Below are positions 11,076 through 18,802 of a DNA stretch of 33,291 bases, in pieces. Source of the DNA: CAZCDM01 sp964497475. GTDB taxonomy: Bacteria > Planctomycetota > Phycisphaerae > SM23-33. The stretch is taken from assembly GCA_964497475.1 (NCBI GenBank), contig CAZCDM010000006.1, positions 1-33,291 on the forward strand, written 5' to 3'. Below the pieces are notes generated by a model. The model saw only the letters and a program-made list of their open reading frames with translations, ran no database searches and had not been told where the DNA came from. The position numbers were made by a program, and so were the translations under genes. Each line of letters starts with the position of its first letter. Position 1 is the stretch's first letter.

Positions 11076-11117
11076 TGTCACCCTGAGCGCAGCCGAAGGG
11101 TCTTTCCGGGGAATGAC
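11076..11117. repeat. Short relative of the MITE-like element
   Basis: Begins TGTCACCCTGAGCGCAGC and ends GGGGAATGAC, matching the end of the 104-bp element at 31570-31673, including the following GAAGGGTCTTT segment. It looks like an internally deleted copy. It lies in the space between the convergent selD and receiver-protein genes. Confidence 0.6.
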
Positions 11118-11161
11118 TTTGCCCCACCACAGAGGCTTGCCCCTTGTCGGATCCGGAAAAT

Positions 11162-11181
11162 CACAGCCGAGGGCGGCTGTG
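11162..11181 (-). terminator. Palindromic repeat, family 2, possible terminator
   Basis: CACAGCCG and CGGCTGTG form an 8-bp stem with a 4-base loop. Read on the minus strand the hairpin is followed by ATTTTCC and lies 36 bases past the receiver-protein stop, so it could end the hox transcript. Related hairpins with a compensating C-G pair occur at 31415-31434 and 31453-31472. Confidence 0.45.
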
Positions 11182-11216
11182 CCACACGAACCGTCGGGGA
11201 TGCCTCCGCAGCGAGG

Positions 11217-11591
11217 TCAGCCGAGCTTACGCTTCATGACAGCCAGGAGTTTGTCCTTGGCGACGGGCTTCTGGAAGACGCCGTCGAGGCCGAGCTGCGA
11301 GTAGTCGGTGACCATGTTGAGGTTGTCGCCGACGCTGGAGAGCATGTAGATCGGGAGGTCGGCGCCTTTGGCCTTGACGTCCTTGACGAACGACGTGCCG
11401 GCGTCGACCTCTTCCATCATCAGGTCGACGATGACCAGGTCGGGGTTGACTTCGTCGAAGGCTTTGAGGCCTTTTTCGGCGCTGGGGGCGCCGTGGAAGA
11501 TGTACCCCTCGGCCTGGAGGATGGTCTGGAGATAGGTCAGGACATCCTGATCGTCATCGATGCAGAGAATTACGTGCTTTCCGTCTTGCAT
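11217..11591 (-). CDS. Stand-alone receiver-domain response regulator
   Basis: A 124-residue CheY-like protein consisting of one receiver domain only. The acidic pocket (IDDDQD, residues 11-16), phosphoacceptor Asp56 in LVIVDLMME, the Ser/Thr position (YMLSS) and the conserved Lys in FQKPV are all present, so it should be phosphorylatable. With no output domain it must act by protein contact or phosphotransfer. I chose ATG 11591 (MQDGKHVIL) because GAGG lies six bases upstream; the frame stays open four codons further to a TTG. It follows hoxW on the same strand after 98 bases, so it may be the last gene of the hydrogenase operon or have its own promoter. Its cognate kinase is unknown. Confidence 0.85.
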   Translation of the reverse strand: MQDGKHVILCIDDDQDVLTYLQTILQAEGYIFHGAPSAEKGLKAFDEVNPDLVIVDLMMEEVDAGTSFVKDVKAKGADLPIYMLSSVGDNLNMVTDYSQLGLDGVFQKPVAKDKLLAVMKRKLG

Positions 11592-11689
11592 GGCGGTCCT
11601 CAATTCGTTGTCTTGCTATCGCAGCGGCTGGCCCGCTGACTCGATAAGCCTTTCACAGCCAGTATTCTGTTCCCATTGGCGGGAGGGTT

Positions 11690-12184
11690 TTATTTATCGG
11701 GCCGATGCTGGTCGGCCTGTTGCAGCGCCCCGGCCAGGTCGGCCGCTGCGCTGCGGGTTACGAACGCGACGGCCTGGCGGAGGTTTTCTTCCGCCCGGTC
11801 GGAGAGTCCGTAGCCGAACTCGTTAAACTCGTATCCGCGTATGCCCAGCGTGTAGGCGGCTGGCGTGGCCGAGAACAGCTCGGCGGCCAGGGCGATCACG
11901 CCGTCGGGCGAGACGCTGTGGCTGGAAAAGCTCACGGTCGCGCCGGTTGGCTCGATGCGCCGGACCTCGAAGGGCTCGGTGCAGCTGACGTGGGCATCGG
12001 CGAAGATGACCACATCGTACTCGGCCACATCGTGGGCGTGCTCGACGGTCAACTGGTAATCGCTGTCGACCGTCACGCCGGGCAGTGCTAAGTTGTCAAT
12101 CTGCTCGGCCAGGGCCGGGCCCAGGCCGTCGTCCAGCCGACCCGGGTTGCCATAGCCGATCAGCAATACCTTGGGTTGATTCAT
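11690..12184 (-). CDS. hoxW: Hydrogenase maturation endopeptidase
   Basis: A 164-residue protease of the HyaD/HycI/HoxW family that trims the C-terminal extension of the hydrogenase large subunit once the Ni-Fe centre is loaded. The family signature GYGNPGRLDDGLGP is at residues 10-23, where the Asp serves in nickel recognition, and a second conserved region is FADAHVSC. It lies 57 bases after hoxH, its likely substrate gene, whose product keeps a cleavable C-terminal tail. The symbol rests on operon context, since family members are told apart mainly by partner. Confidence 0.8.
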   Translation of the reverse strand: MNQPKVLLIGYGNPGRLDDGLGPALAEQIDNLALPGVTVDSDYQLTVEHAHDVAEYDVVIFADAHVSCTEPFEVRRIEPTGATVSFSSHSVSPDGVIALAAELFSATPAAYTLGIRGYEFNEFGYGLSDRAEENLRQAVAFVTRSAAADLAGALQQADQHRPDK

Positions 12185-12241
12185 GGCAACGGCGTGCCGC
12201 GGGCTCTGGGGCCAGCCTGTGCTGGCGGCGAGCCGGCGGGG

Positions 12242-13681
12242 TTACATCGTGGACTTTTCGTCGATTACATTGCCCTCGACATCGGTGAGGGTCACGACCA
12301 GGGGCATCTTGCCCAGGGCGTGGGTAGCGCAGCTGAGGCAGGGGTCGTAGGCGCGGATGGCGACTTCGACGTGGTTCAGCAGCCCTTCGGTGACCTCGGC
12401 CTGGCCGGAGATGTGGTCGGCGGCGACCTTCTGGACGGCGCGGTTCATCGGCTCGTTGTTGTGCGTCGTGGAGACGATGAGGTTGGCCATGGTCACTTCG
12501 TCATTCTCGTTGACCTTGTAGTGGTGGATCAGCGTGCCACGCGGGGCCTCGATGATGCCGACGGCCTCTTCGCGACGGTCGCCGGTCGTCACGAGGTCTT
12601 CGCCCTGGAGGTCCGGATCGTTCAGCAGGGCCTTGATCTGTTCGCAGGCGTAGAGCAGCTCGATCATGCGGGTCCAGTGGTAGGCCATCGTGACGTTGCA
12701 GGTCCGCCCGACGACGGCGCGGAACTCGTCGAGGGCGGCCTGGGCTTCGGGGGCGTCTTCGATGTGGTCGCAGACGTTGATCCGAGCCAGCGGGCCGACG
12801 CGGTACCAGCCGTTCTCCGGGCCGATGGACTGGATGAAGGGGAACTTCATGTAGGACCAGTTGCGGACTTCTTCCTGGAGAACATCGTGGTAGGTCTGGC
12901 AGTCGACCTGGTCGAAGATGTTCTTGCCCTCAGCGTCGACGGCGCGGAGGTTGCCGTCATACAGGTCCAGGGCGCCGCTCTGGCGGACGAGGCCGAGGTG
13001 GTTGCTGTCGAAGCTGCCGAACCCGGCGATGTCGTTGAAGTGTTCGAGGGTGTAGTCCTTGGCGATCTTCAGCGCGCCGCGGGACCATTCCATCATCTGG
13101 TCGATATCCTTGAGGAAGGTATCGCGCTCTTCGATGGAGAGGTTCTTGTTCATGCCGCCCGGGATCGCGCCCGTGCCGTGGATCTTCTTGCCGGCGGTGG
13201 CCTTGATGATCTCCTGGCCGTACTTGCGCATCATCACGCCCTGGACGGCGAGGTCCGGGTACTTGCCGGCCACGCCGATGACGTTGCGGATGGCCGGGTC
13301 GGCATCGAAGCCGAACAGCAGGTCCGGGCTGCACAGGTGGAAGAAGTGCAGCGCGTGGGACTGGAAGTGCTGGCCGTAGTGCATCAGGCGTCGCATTTTC
13401 TCGCCGGTGGGGGTGAGGTTCTCCCCGCCGACGATGCGGTCCATGGCCTTGGCGGCGGCGAGGTGGTGGCTGACCGGGCAGATGCCGCAGAGCCTCTGGA
13501 CGAGGACGGGCACTTCCCAGTAGGGCCGACCGAGGATGAACCGCTCGAAGCCACGGAACTCGACGATGTGCAGCCGGGCCTGGGTGACCTGGTTGTTTTC
13601 GTCCATCTGGATGGTGACTTTGCCGTGGCCCTCGACTCGGGTGACCGGCTCGATGGTGATTTTTTTGTTTGGGCTTACCAT
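12242..13681 (-). CDS. hoxH: NAD-reducing [NiFe] hydrogenase large subunit
   Basis: Catalytic subunit of a group 3d bidirectional, NAD-linked [NiFe] hydrogenase. The 479-residue product carries both nickel-binding motifs: L1 RLCGICPVSHH (Cys65, Cys68) and L2 DPCLSCATH (Cys448, Cys451). After His454 a 25-residue tail (ALGKMPLVVTL...) closely resembles the HoxH tail of Cupriavidus necator that the maturation protease removes. I chose ATG 13681 (MVSPNKKITIEP) because GGAG lies nine bases upstream; an ATG five codons earlier is possible. All nickel ligands are Cys with no Sec, despite the nearby selenium operon. It lies 55 bases after hoxY. Confidence 0.93.
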   Translation of the reverse strand: MVSPNKKITIEPVTRVEGHGKVTIQMDENNQVTQARLHIVEFRGFERFILGRPYWEVPVLVQRLCGICPVSHHLAAAKAMDRIVGGENLTPTGEKMRRLMHYGQHFQSHALHFFHLCSPDLLFGFDADPAIRNVIGVAGKYPDLAVQGVMMRKYGQEIIKATAGKKIHGTGAIPGGMNKNLSIEERDTFLKDIDQMMEWSRGALKIAKDYTLEHFNDIAGFGSFDSNHLGLVRQSGALDLYDGNLRAVDAEGKNIFDQVDCQTYHDVLQEEVRNWSYMKFPFIQSIGPENGWYRVGPLARINVCDHIEDAPEAQAALDEFRAVVGRTCNVTMAYHWTRMIELLYACEQIKALLNDPDLQGEDLVTTGDRREEAVGIIEAPRGTLIHHYKVNENDEVTMANLIVSTTHNNEPMNRAVQKVAADHISGQAEVTEGLLNHVEVAIRAYDPCLSCATHALGKMPLVVTLTDVEGNVIDEKSTM

Positions 13682-13736
13682 GATGCGTTGCTCCATGCCG
13701 TGCTGCGCTGCGGGGTGCGGCGGACGGCGTCGGGGG

Positions 13737-14297
13737 TCAATCGTATTTGATCAGTTCGTAGGGCAGGTCGACGGGTTTGTCGGTCAGCAGGGCGACCAGG
13801 GCCTCCCAGAGCGTATCGGCCGGGGGCGGGCAGCCGGGCAGGAAGTAGTCGATCTTGACGACTTCCTGGATGGGGTAGACGCGGTCGAGCAGCAGGGGCA
13901 GCTCGGGGTCGTTGGGGATGATGTTCTCGGGGTTGTGGACGGCCGGGCCGAGGCGGTTGTCGGTGGAGTAGGCTTCGGCGAGGCATTCCTTGACGGAGAG
14001 ATTGTTCCGCAGGGCCGGGATGCCGCCCATGGTGGCGCAGTCGCCAACGGCAATGAGGATCTCGCAGTGCTCGCGGAAGTCGCGGAGGTTCTCGACGTTT
14101 TCTTCGTTGCAGCAGCCGCCTTCGATGAGCCCGACAGCACAGGGGCTGGTGAAGGTTTTGATGTCGTCGACGGGCGACTTATCGAAGTCGACGAGTTCGA
14201 CGAGTTTGAGGATGCGGTCGTCAATGTCCAGCAGGGACATGTGACAGCCGAAGCATCCGGCCAGGGAGGCGGTTGCGACTTTGGGTTTCTCGGCCAT
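13737..14297 (-). CDS. hoxY: NAD-reducing [NiFe] hydrogenase small subunit
   Basis: A 186-residue small subunit that carries the single proximal [4Fe-4S] cluster linking the Ni-Fe site to the diaphorase half. Cluster ligands are visible as Cys15 and Cys18 in GCFGCHMSLLD, Cys87 in GDCATMGG and Cys156 in LPGCPPP. It lacks the signal peptide and extra clusters of membrane-bound uptake enzymes, which fits a soluble cytoplasmic Hox enzyme. AAGGA precedes the start, and the gene begins 34 bases after hoxU. Confidence 0.92.
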   Translation of the reverse strand: MAEKPKVATASLAGCFGCHMSLLDIDDRILKLVELVDFDKSPVDDIKTFTSPCAVGLIEGGCCNEENVENLRDFREHCEILIAVGDCATMGGIPALRNNLSVKECLAEAYSTDNRLGPAVHNPENIIPNDPELPLLLDRVYPIQEVVKIDYFLPGCPPPADTLWEALVALLTDKPVDLPYELIKYD

Positions 14298-14331
14298 GGG
14301 TCGGTCCTTATGTCAATGCACGGGTACGGTG

Positions 14332-15048
14332 TTATTTGGCGGCGGCTTCGATATCCGAGCCGATGGGTTCGTGGTCGTAGGCGCGTTGGCCGACGGGAAC
14401 TTTGTAGCCGACGCGTTTCTTCATCAGGGCGCCGACGGGGCAGATGGTGCAGGCGTCGTCGGTGACGTCGGCGTCGGTGTCTTTGAGGCGGGCGTCGGCG
14501 TTGACGGCGATGCATTTGTGCGAGCCGCGGCCGATAAATTCGAAGACGCCCTTGCCGTCGAGATCGCGGCTGGCGCGGACGCAACGGGCACAGAGGATGC
14601 AGCGGTTGCGGTCGATCCAGATATCCGGATGGGACATGTCGACTTCGTGGGGGGCGTAGAAGAAGTCATACTTCGGAGCCGGGATGCCGAGGCGGTAGGC
14701 CATGGCCTGGAGCTCGCAGTTGCCGGACTTCTCGCAGAACATGCAGAAGTGGTTGCCCTCGACGAAGAGCATGTCGATGATGTTCCGCCGAATGGCGTTG
14801 ATCGGGTCGGTGTTGTTCTCGACAACGGCGCCCTCAGCGACGGGCTGGGTGCAGGCGGACTGGGGTCGGCCGTTGACCAGCACGGTGCAGACGCGGCAGG
14901 AGCCGTACTCGCCAACTGCCTTGTGGTAGCACAGCCGGGGGATGTAGATGCCGTTTTCGTCGGCGGCTTCGAGGATGGTCTGGCCCGGGCGGGCGGTGAC
15001 CTCCTGGTCGTCGATTTCAAAGGTGATGGTTTTGTCGGATTCGCTCAT
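14332..15048 (-). CDS. hoxU: Hydrogenase diaphorase subunit HoxU (NuoG-like)
   Basis: A 238-residue iron-sulfur subunit equivalent to the N-terminal part of NuoG. It shows a [2Fe-2S] ferredoxin domain (Cys40, Cys51, Cys54, Cys66), a His/Cys-ligated [4Fe-4S] site (HFCMFCEKSGNC, residues 100-111) and a further [4Fe-4S] site starting CILCARC (150-156) with CTICP near residue 200. Together they form the wire between HoxF and HoxY. The frame is open far upstream into hoxF, but MSESDKTITF follows AAGGA at normal spacing and lies 11 bases after the hoxF stop. Confidence 0.92.
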   Translation of the reverse strand: MSESDKTITFEIDDQEVTARPGQTILEAADENGIYIPRLCYHKAVGEYGSCRVCTVLVNGRPQSACTQPVAEGAVVENNTDPINAIRRNIIDMLFVEGNHFCMFCEKSGNCELQAMAYRLGIPAPKYDFFYAPHEVDMSHPDIWIDRNRCILCARCVRASRDLDGKGVFEFIGRGSHKCIAVNADARLKDTDADVTDDACTICPVGALMKKRVGYKVPVGQRAYDHEPIGSDIEAAAK

Positions 15049-15059
15049 GGTGTGTTCCT

Positions 15060-16877
15060 TTACGCCTTGGCGTGGACGGATTCCCGACCGGCGACGGCTT
15101 CGGCGGGGGCCAGGGCGGCCTTGAGGTCGAACTCGGCACGCTGGCCCGGGGCAGGCTGGGTGAGTTTTTCTTCGTAGGCCCCGCGGAAGTTCTTCAGCGA
15201 GGTCAGAACGGGGTTGGCAGCGGTCTGGCCGAGGCCACACCGGCTGGCGGTTTTCATCGTCGCGCCGAGGTCTTCCATCAGGTCGAGGTCTTCGGCTACG
15301 CCCTTGCCGGCGAGGATGGCCCGCATCTTGCGGAGCAGAATCTGATTGCCCACGCGGCAGGGAGTGCAGTAGCCGCAGCTTTCGTCCTCGAAGAACTCGA
15401 CGAAGGTCTCGGCGATTTTGACCGGGTCGCGTTTATCGTTGAAGATCATGACCGACCCGCCGGTGGCGAGGTGGTCGAAGCAGACGGGCTGGTCGAAGGA
15501 ATCCTGACCGATGAGCTGGCCGCTGGGCCCGCCGATCTGCACGGCCAGGGCGCCGGCGCCGTCGCAGAGTTCGAGGACTTCGCCGATGGTCTGGCCGAAG
15601 GGAATTTCGTAGACACCGGGCTTGGAGCAGTCGCCGGAGATGCTCAGCAGCTTGGTTCCGGCCGAGCCTTCCGTGCCGATGCCGGCGAACCAGCCGGCCC
15701 CTTCGTCGAGAATGCGGGCGACCTTGCAGAGCGTCTCGACGTTGTTGACCGTGGTCGGGCAGCCGAGGTAGCCCTTCTGGGCGGGGAACGGCGGGCGGTT
15801 TTTCGGATCGCCTCGCAGCCCTTCGCAGCTGGAGATCAGGGCGGTTTCCTCGCCGCAGATGTACGCACCGGCCCCCATCTGGATGCGGATATCGAAGTCG
15901 AACCCCTTGCCGAGGATGTCCTTGCCGAGGAGGTTGTTCTCGCGACGGCGGGCGAGGACGGCTTCGAGGTATTCCCGCAGGTAGGCGTACTCGCCGCGGA
16001 GGTAGAGGATGCCGCAATCGCTGCCGACGGCCCAGCCGCCGATGGTCATGCCCTCGAAGAGCAAGTCGGCTTTTTCGGTCAGCAGGACGCGATCCTTGAA
16101 CGTGCCCGGCTCGCCCTCGTCGGCGTTGCAGATGACGTACTTCTGATCGCCCTTGGCTGCGCGGGTGAACTCCCACTTCATGCCGGTCGGGAACCCAGCC
16201 CCGCCGCGGCCTCGCAGGCGGGAGGTCTTGACCTCGCGGATCACTTCGGCGGGGGTCTGGTCGAGGGCCTTTTTCAGGCCCGCGCTGTCGGTGATGTCGT
16301 CCCGCAGGAGGACCTCGCCGGAGTTGCGGATGTTGTTGTGGACCATCGAGCGGACGAGATCGTCGGCGTTCTTGCCGTCGCCCAGCCGGCCGATGAGAGA
16401 TTTCGGATCGGGGTTCTCGCGGAGCTTGGCGACGATGTTGCGTGCCATGTCGGCCGAGAGGTAGGTAACGACTTCGGCGTTGATCAGGGCGGCGGGGGCC
16501 TGGTCGCTCATGCCGATGCAGGGCGCCCACTCGAGGGTAATCATGCCGTCGTCGGTGGTCTGGCCGAAGTCGATGCCGAGGGCTTCGACGAAGGCGTCGG
16601 CGACGGCTTGCTGGCCCTTGAGCATGTCGATGACGTCGTTGCACAACCGGATGACGACCTTGCCGGTGGGCTTTTCGGTCAGGAAGGCGTAGAAGCTCAC
16701 CACGCCCTCGACTTCGACGCGGTGGCAGCCGACCTGCTCGGCGATGAGGTCGATGGCCTCGGGGCTGACGCACTGGAACTGCGCCTGCACCGCTTCAACG
16801 ATGTCCATCATGCGATGCCGGTCTTTTCCGGCGGCTTCGCAGATTTCCCGAACGGCGGATGCGAGTTGGTCACTCAT
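15060..16877 (-). CDS. hoxF: Hydrogenase diaphorase subunit HoxF (NuoE-NuoF type)
   Basis: A 605-residue flavoprotein that oxidises or reduces NAD(H) for the hydrogenase. Residues ~1-155 are a NuoE-like thioredoxin-fold domain, then a NuoF part with the FMN/NAD loop GRGGAGFPTG (223-232), the GAGAYICGEETAL region and a [4Fe-4S] site (Cys501, Cys504, Cys507, Cys547). Length and order match HoxF of Cupriavidus necator (602 residues), so no separate hoxE is expected. The NuoE part keeps only one Cys of each usual pair (Cys79, Cys120), so its [2Fe-2S] cluster is probably lost, as the Cupriavidus sequence also suggests. GAGGA precedes the ATG. It is the first visible gene of the operon; only 71 bases of upstream sequence remain before the assembly gap. 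Confidence 0.93.
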   Translation of the reverse strand: MSDQLASAVREICEAAGKDRHRMMDIVEAVQAQFQCVSPEAIDLIAEQVGCHRVEVEGVVSFYAFLTEKPTGKVVIRLCNDVIDMLKGQQAVADAFVEALGIDFGQTTDDGMITLEWAPCIGMSDQAPAALINAEVVTYLSADMARNIVAKLRENPDPKSLIGRLGDGKNADDLVRSMVHNNIRNSGEVLLRDDITDSAGLKKALDQTPAEVIREVKTSRLRGRGGAGFPTGMKWEFTRAAKGDQKYVICNADEGEPGTFKDRVLLTEKADLLFEGMTIGGWAVGSDCGILYLRGEYAYLREYLEAVLARRRENNLLGKDILGKGFDFDIRIQMGAGAYICGEETALISSCEGLRGDPKNRPPFPAQKGYLGCPTTVNNVETLCKVARILDEGAGWFAGIGTEGSAGTKLLSISGDCSKPGVYEIPFGQTIGEVLELCDGAGALAVQIGGPSGQLIGQDSFDQPVCFDHLATGGSVMIFNDKRDPVKIAETFVEFFEDESCGYCTPCRVGNQILLRKMRAILAGKGVAEDLDLMEDLGATMKTASRCGLGQTAANPVLTSLKNFRGAYEEKLTQPAPGQRAEFDLKAALAPAEAVAGRESVHAKA

Positions 16878-16948
16878 GGATGGTCCTCAGTCTGCGGCCG
16901 GTGGGTCGAACCTGCGTGGGCTCTGCCCCGCCGGGCCAGGTGCTGCGT

Positions 16949-17048
16949 NNNNNNNNNNNNNNNNNNNNNNNNNNNNNNNNNNNNNNNNNNNNNNNNNNNN
17001 NNNNNNNNNNNNNNNNNNNNNNNNNNNNNNNNNNNNNNNNNNNNNNNN
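16949..17048. other. Assembly gap of 100 N
   Basis: Exactly 100 unknown bases, the conventional filler for a gap of unknown size. It lies upstream of hoxF and of the next gene, so the hox promoter and any further hox, hyp or regulator genes may be missing, and the two flanks may not be true neighbours. Confidence 0.98.
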
Positions 17049-17157
17049 ATTCTTTTCGTGCATCGGCTGGCGGGTTTGGTGTACCTTGTTTTTGTTATGT
17101 GCCAGCCGGGCAGGTCAACATCCAGCCGGGCGGGCGATCTTGCCGAAACCATAAGAG

Positions 17158-18663
17158 ATGACGAACCTCCAACGAAACATCACGCCGCGGGCCCTGGCGG
17201 TCCTGCTGACGGCCTTGGTCCTTTTCATCCTGCCGGCCGGGTGCAACCGCACCACGCACCATGCGGTGGAAGTGTCCTACGCGTCCGACGGGCAGACGGT
17301 GGCCTGGCTGTGGCGGGTGGCCAAGCTCTACGGCCGCTTCGAGGAGTACCACAATTACGGCGACAAGTTCGAGGCCGTCTCCTGGCAGTGGGAGGGATAC
17401 CCCGCCAGCGTCCAGACCGAAACGATCCGCTCGACCCAGCGAATGCCCGCCTTCCTGGCGACGTGGAAAACCCACGACCTGAGCGTCGCACCAGACTCCA
17501 ACCACCTGGCCTTCATCCTGCGCGACCGCGTGCGGATCATGTCCATGGAAGACGGAACGATGTGGACCCTCAGCGAGGATGACGAAAAGGCAACCTCCGT
17601 CCGCTGGTCCGGCCCGACCGAGGTGGTCTACATGGCCACCAGTAAAGTCAAGAAACACAAGACCTGCCACTGGCGCAAGACGATCTGGCGGCACCGCATT
17701 TTCGCCGTGGAAGAACGCAAGCCCCGCACGGAAGTCTACTCCACCATCAACCGCAAAGACGGCAACATCTTCAAGGAGTTCTGGTCGCCCAACCGTCGCT
17801 ACGCCCTGCTGATCGAGCCGGTGACCATGCGGATCATCGACGTCGAGACGGGCAACGTCAACGCGGCCGTCCGCAAACGCAGCGGAAAAGACCGCGGGGT
17901 GTGCTGGCATCCGGAGAGCACGAAGGTCTTCACCGTCTTCGGCTGGGGCGAAGACCAGGAAGGCCCCGAAGGCGCCATCGTAATCGACGCGAAAACCAAC
18001 GAAGTGACCGACTACAGCGAGCACTTCCGCGAGTTCTTCGGAACCAACCCGTTCCGTGCCTGGGACTGGACGGTCGACGGCAAGTACATCATCACGTTCG
18101 ACATGCGGATGCTGTACGTCCACCTCGTCCAGCTCGAGCCGTGGTATCCGATCCGCTACGAGGCCAAGTACGAAAAGAAAATTCCCAAGCAGTTCGGGGA
18201 CGTCAAGGTCATGCGATCGCTCGCACCGGGGTGGATCTGGGTTCGGCCCAACCGCGAGGGCACGACCTACGCGATGGATTACCGCGGCGAGCACGTGATC
18301 CCCATCGCCACGCACAACTGGGCCGTCAGCCCCGACTACGAAAATATCGCCGAGGTCATCGACCAGGTGACCGTCGAGATCAGGCCCCTCGACCTGCCTC
18401 CCACACGCCCCCTGCCGACCGAGCCGCCCGAGGACATCACCGTCCGGCCGGAATGGCTCGGCCCGCAAACCCAACCCGGAGCCCCCGGCGAACTGGAACG
18501 CCAGCGCCGCGAACCTCCGCAGACCCAGCCGGCCCCCCAGCCCCAGCCCCGGGCTGCGCCTTTCGTCGAGCCGCCCCTGCCGGCGACGCGACCGGCCGAG
18601 CCCGTCGAACCCATCGCGCCCGAGCCGCTGGTTCACTCCGGCGAGGCCCGCCATGGTGCGTGA
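17158..18663 (+). CDS. Lipoprotein with beta-propeller-like body and Pro-rich tail
   Basis: A 501-residue secreted lipoprotein. The signal peptide has a hydrophobic core at residues 11-26 and lipobox PAGC with Cys29. Residues ~32-410 contain repeated short beta-strand segments with Ser/Asp-rich turns (SVAPDSNHLAFIL, FWSPNRRYALLIE, WAVSPDYENIAEVI), typical of WD40/TolB-like propellers. Residues ~415-500 are Pro/Gln/Glu-rich and probably disordered. No catalytic motif is seen and the function is unknown. A short AAGAG-like site precedes the ATG. Its last codons lie inside a 39-bp sequence duplicated at the start of nth, which suggests the two genes once overlapped. Confidence 0.75.
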   Translation: MTNLQRNITPRALAVLLTALVLFILPAGCNRTTHHAVEVSYASDGQTVAWLWRVAKLYGRFEEYHNYGDKFEAVSWQWEGYPASVQTETIRSTQRMPAFLATWKTHDLSVAPDSNHLAFILRDRVRIMSMEDGTMWTLSEDDEKATSVRWSGPTEVVYMATSKVKKHKTCHWRKTIWRHRIFAVEERKPRTEVYSTINRKDGNIFKEFWSPNRRYALLIEPVTMRIIDVETGNVNAAVRKRSGKDRGVCWHPESTKVFTVFGWGEDQEGPEGAIVIDAKTNEVTDYSEHFREFFGTNPFRAWDWTVDGKYIITFDMRMLYVHLVQLEPWYPIRYEAKYEKKIPKQFGDVKVMRSLAPGWIWVRPNREGTTYAMDYRGEHVIPIATHNWAVSPDYENIAEVIDQVTVEIRPLDLPPTRPLPTEPPEDITVRPEWLGPQTQPGAPGELERQRREPPQTQPAPQPQPRAAPFVEPPLPATRPAEPVEPIAPEPLVHSGEARHGA

Positions 18664-18681
18664 ATCCAACGCCCGCTGCGA
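18643..18681 (+). repeat. Direct repeat A, copy of the nth start region
   Basis: 39 bases matching 18764-18802 with five mismatches. It includes GAGG, six bases, an ATG and the GTGAATCCAACGCC segment, i.e. the ribosome-binding site and first codons of nth. It also contains the last codons and stop of the upstream lipoprotein gene. A reading frame from its ATG ends within about 130 bases. Confidence 0.8.
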
Positions 18682-18687
18682 TTTCGG

Positions 18688-18713
18688 GCTGGCGAGGCTC
18701 CCGTCTCGCCAGC
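18688..18713 (+). repeat. Palindromic repeat, family 1
   Basis: A perfect 9-bp stem (GCTGGCGAG with CTCGCCAGC) around loop GCTCCCGT. It shares the loop, apart from one C/T change, with copies at 10333-10354, 18727-18750 and 31488-31509, while the stem is different. Confidence 0.75.
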
Positions 18714-18726
18714 TCCCCATCGATAC

Positions 18727-18750
18727 GCGATGGGACAGGAGCCCCACCGC
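18727..18750 (-). repeat. Palindromic repeat, family 1
   Basis: An 8-bp stem (GCGATGGG with CCCACCGC; a G-U pair at one position when read on the minus strand) around loop ACAGGAGC. It lies in opposite orientation to the copy 14 bases upstream, and both are enclosed by the duplicated nth start regions. Confidence 0.7.
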
Positions 18751-18763
18751 ACGAGTCCTGCCA

Positions 18764-18802
18764 GAGGCCCGCCATGTCGCGTGAATCCAACGCCAGCCGC
18801 AA
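18764..18802 (+). repeat. Direct repeat B at the functional nth start
   Basis: The second copy of the 39-base sequence at 18643-18681. This one runs into the intact nth reading frame. The two copies are 121 bases apart, so their ATGs are in different frames. Confidence 0.8.

Noticed and set aside
15072..17582. An 836-codon plus-strand frame crossing the N gap
   Set aside because: It is antisense to hoxF and continues through unknown bases; hoxF is unmistakable on the other strand.
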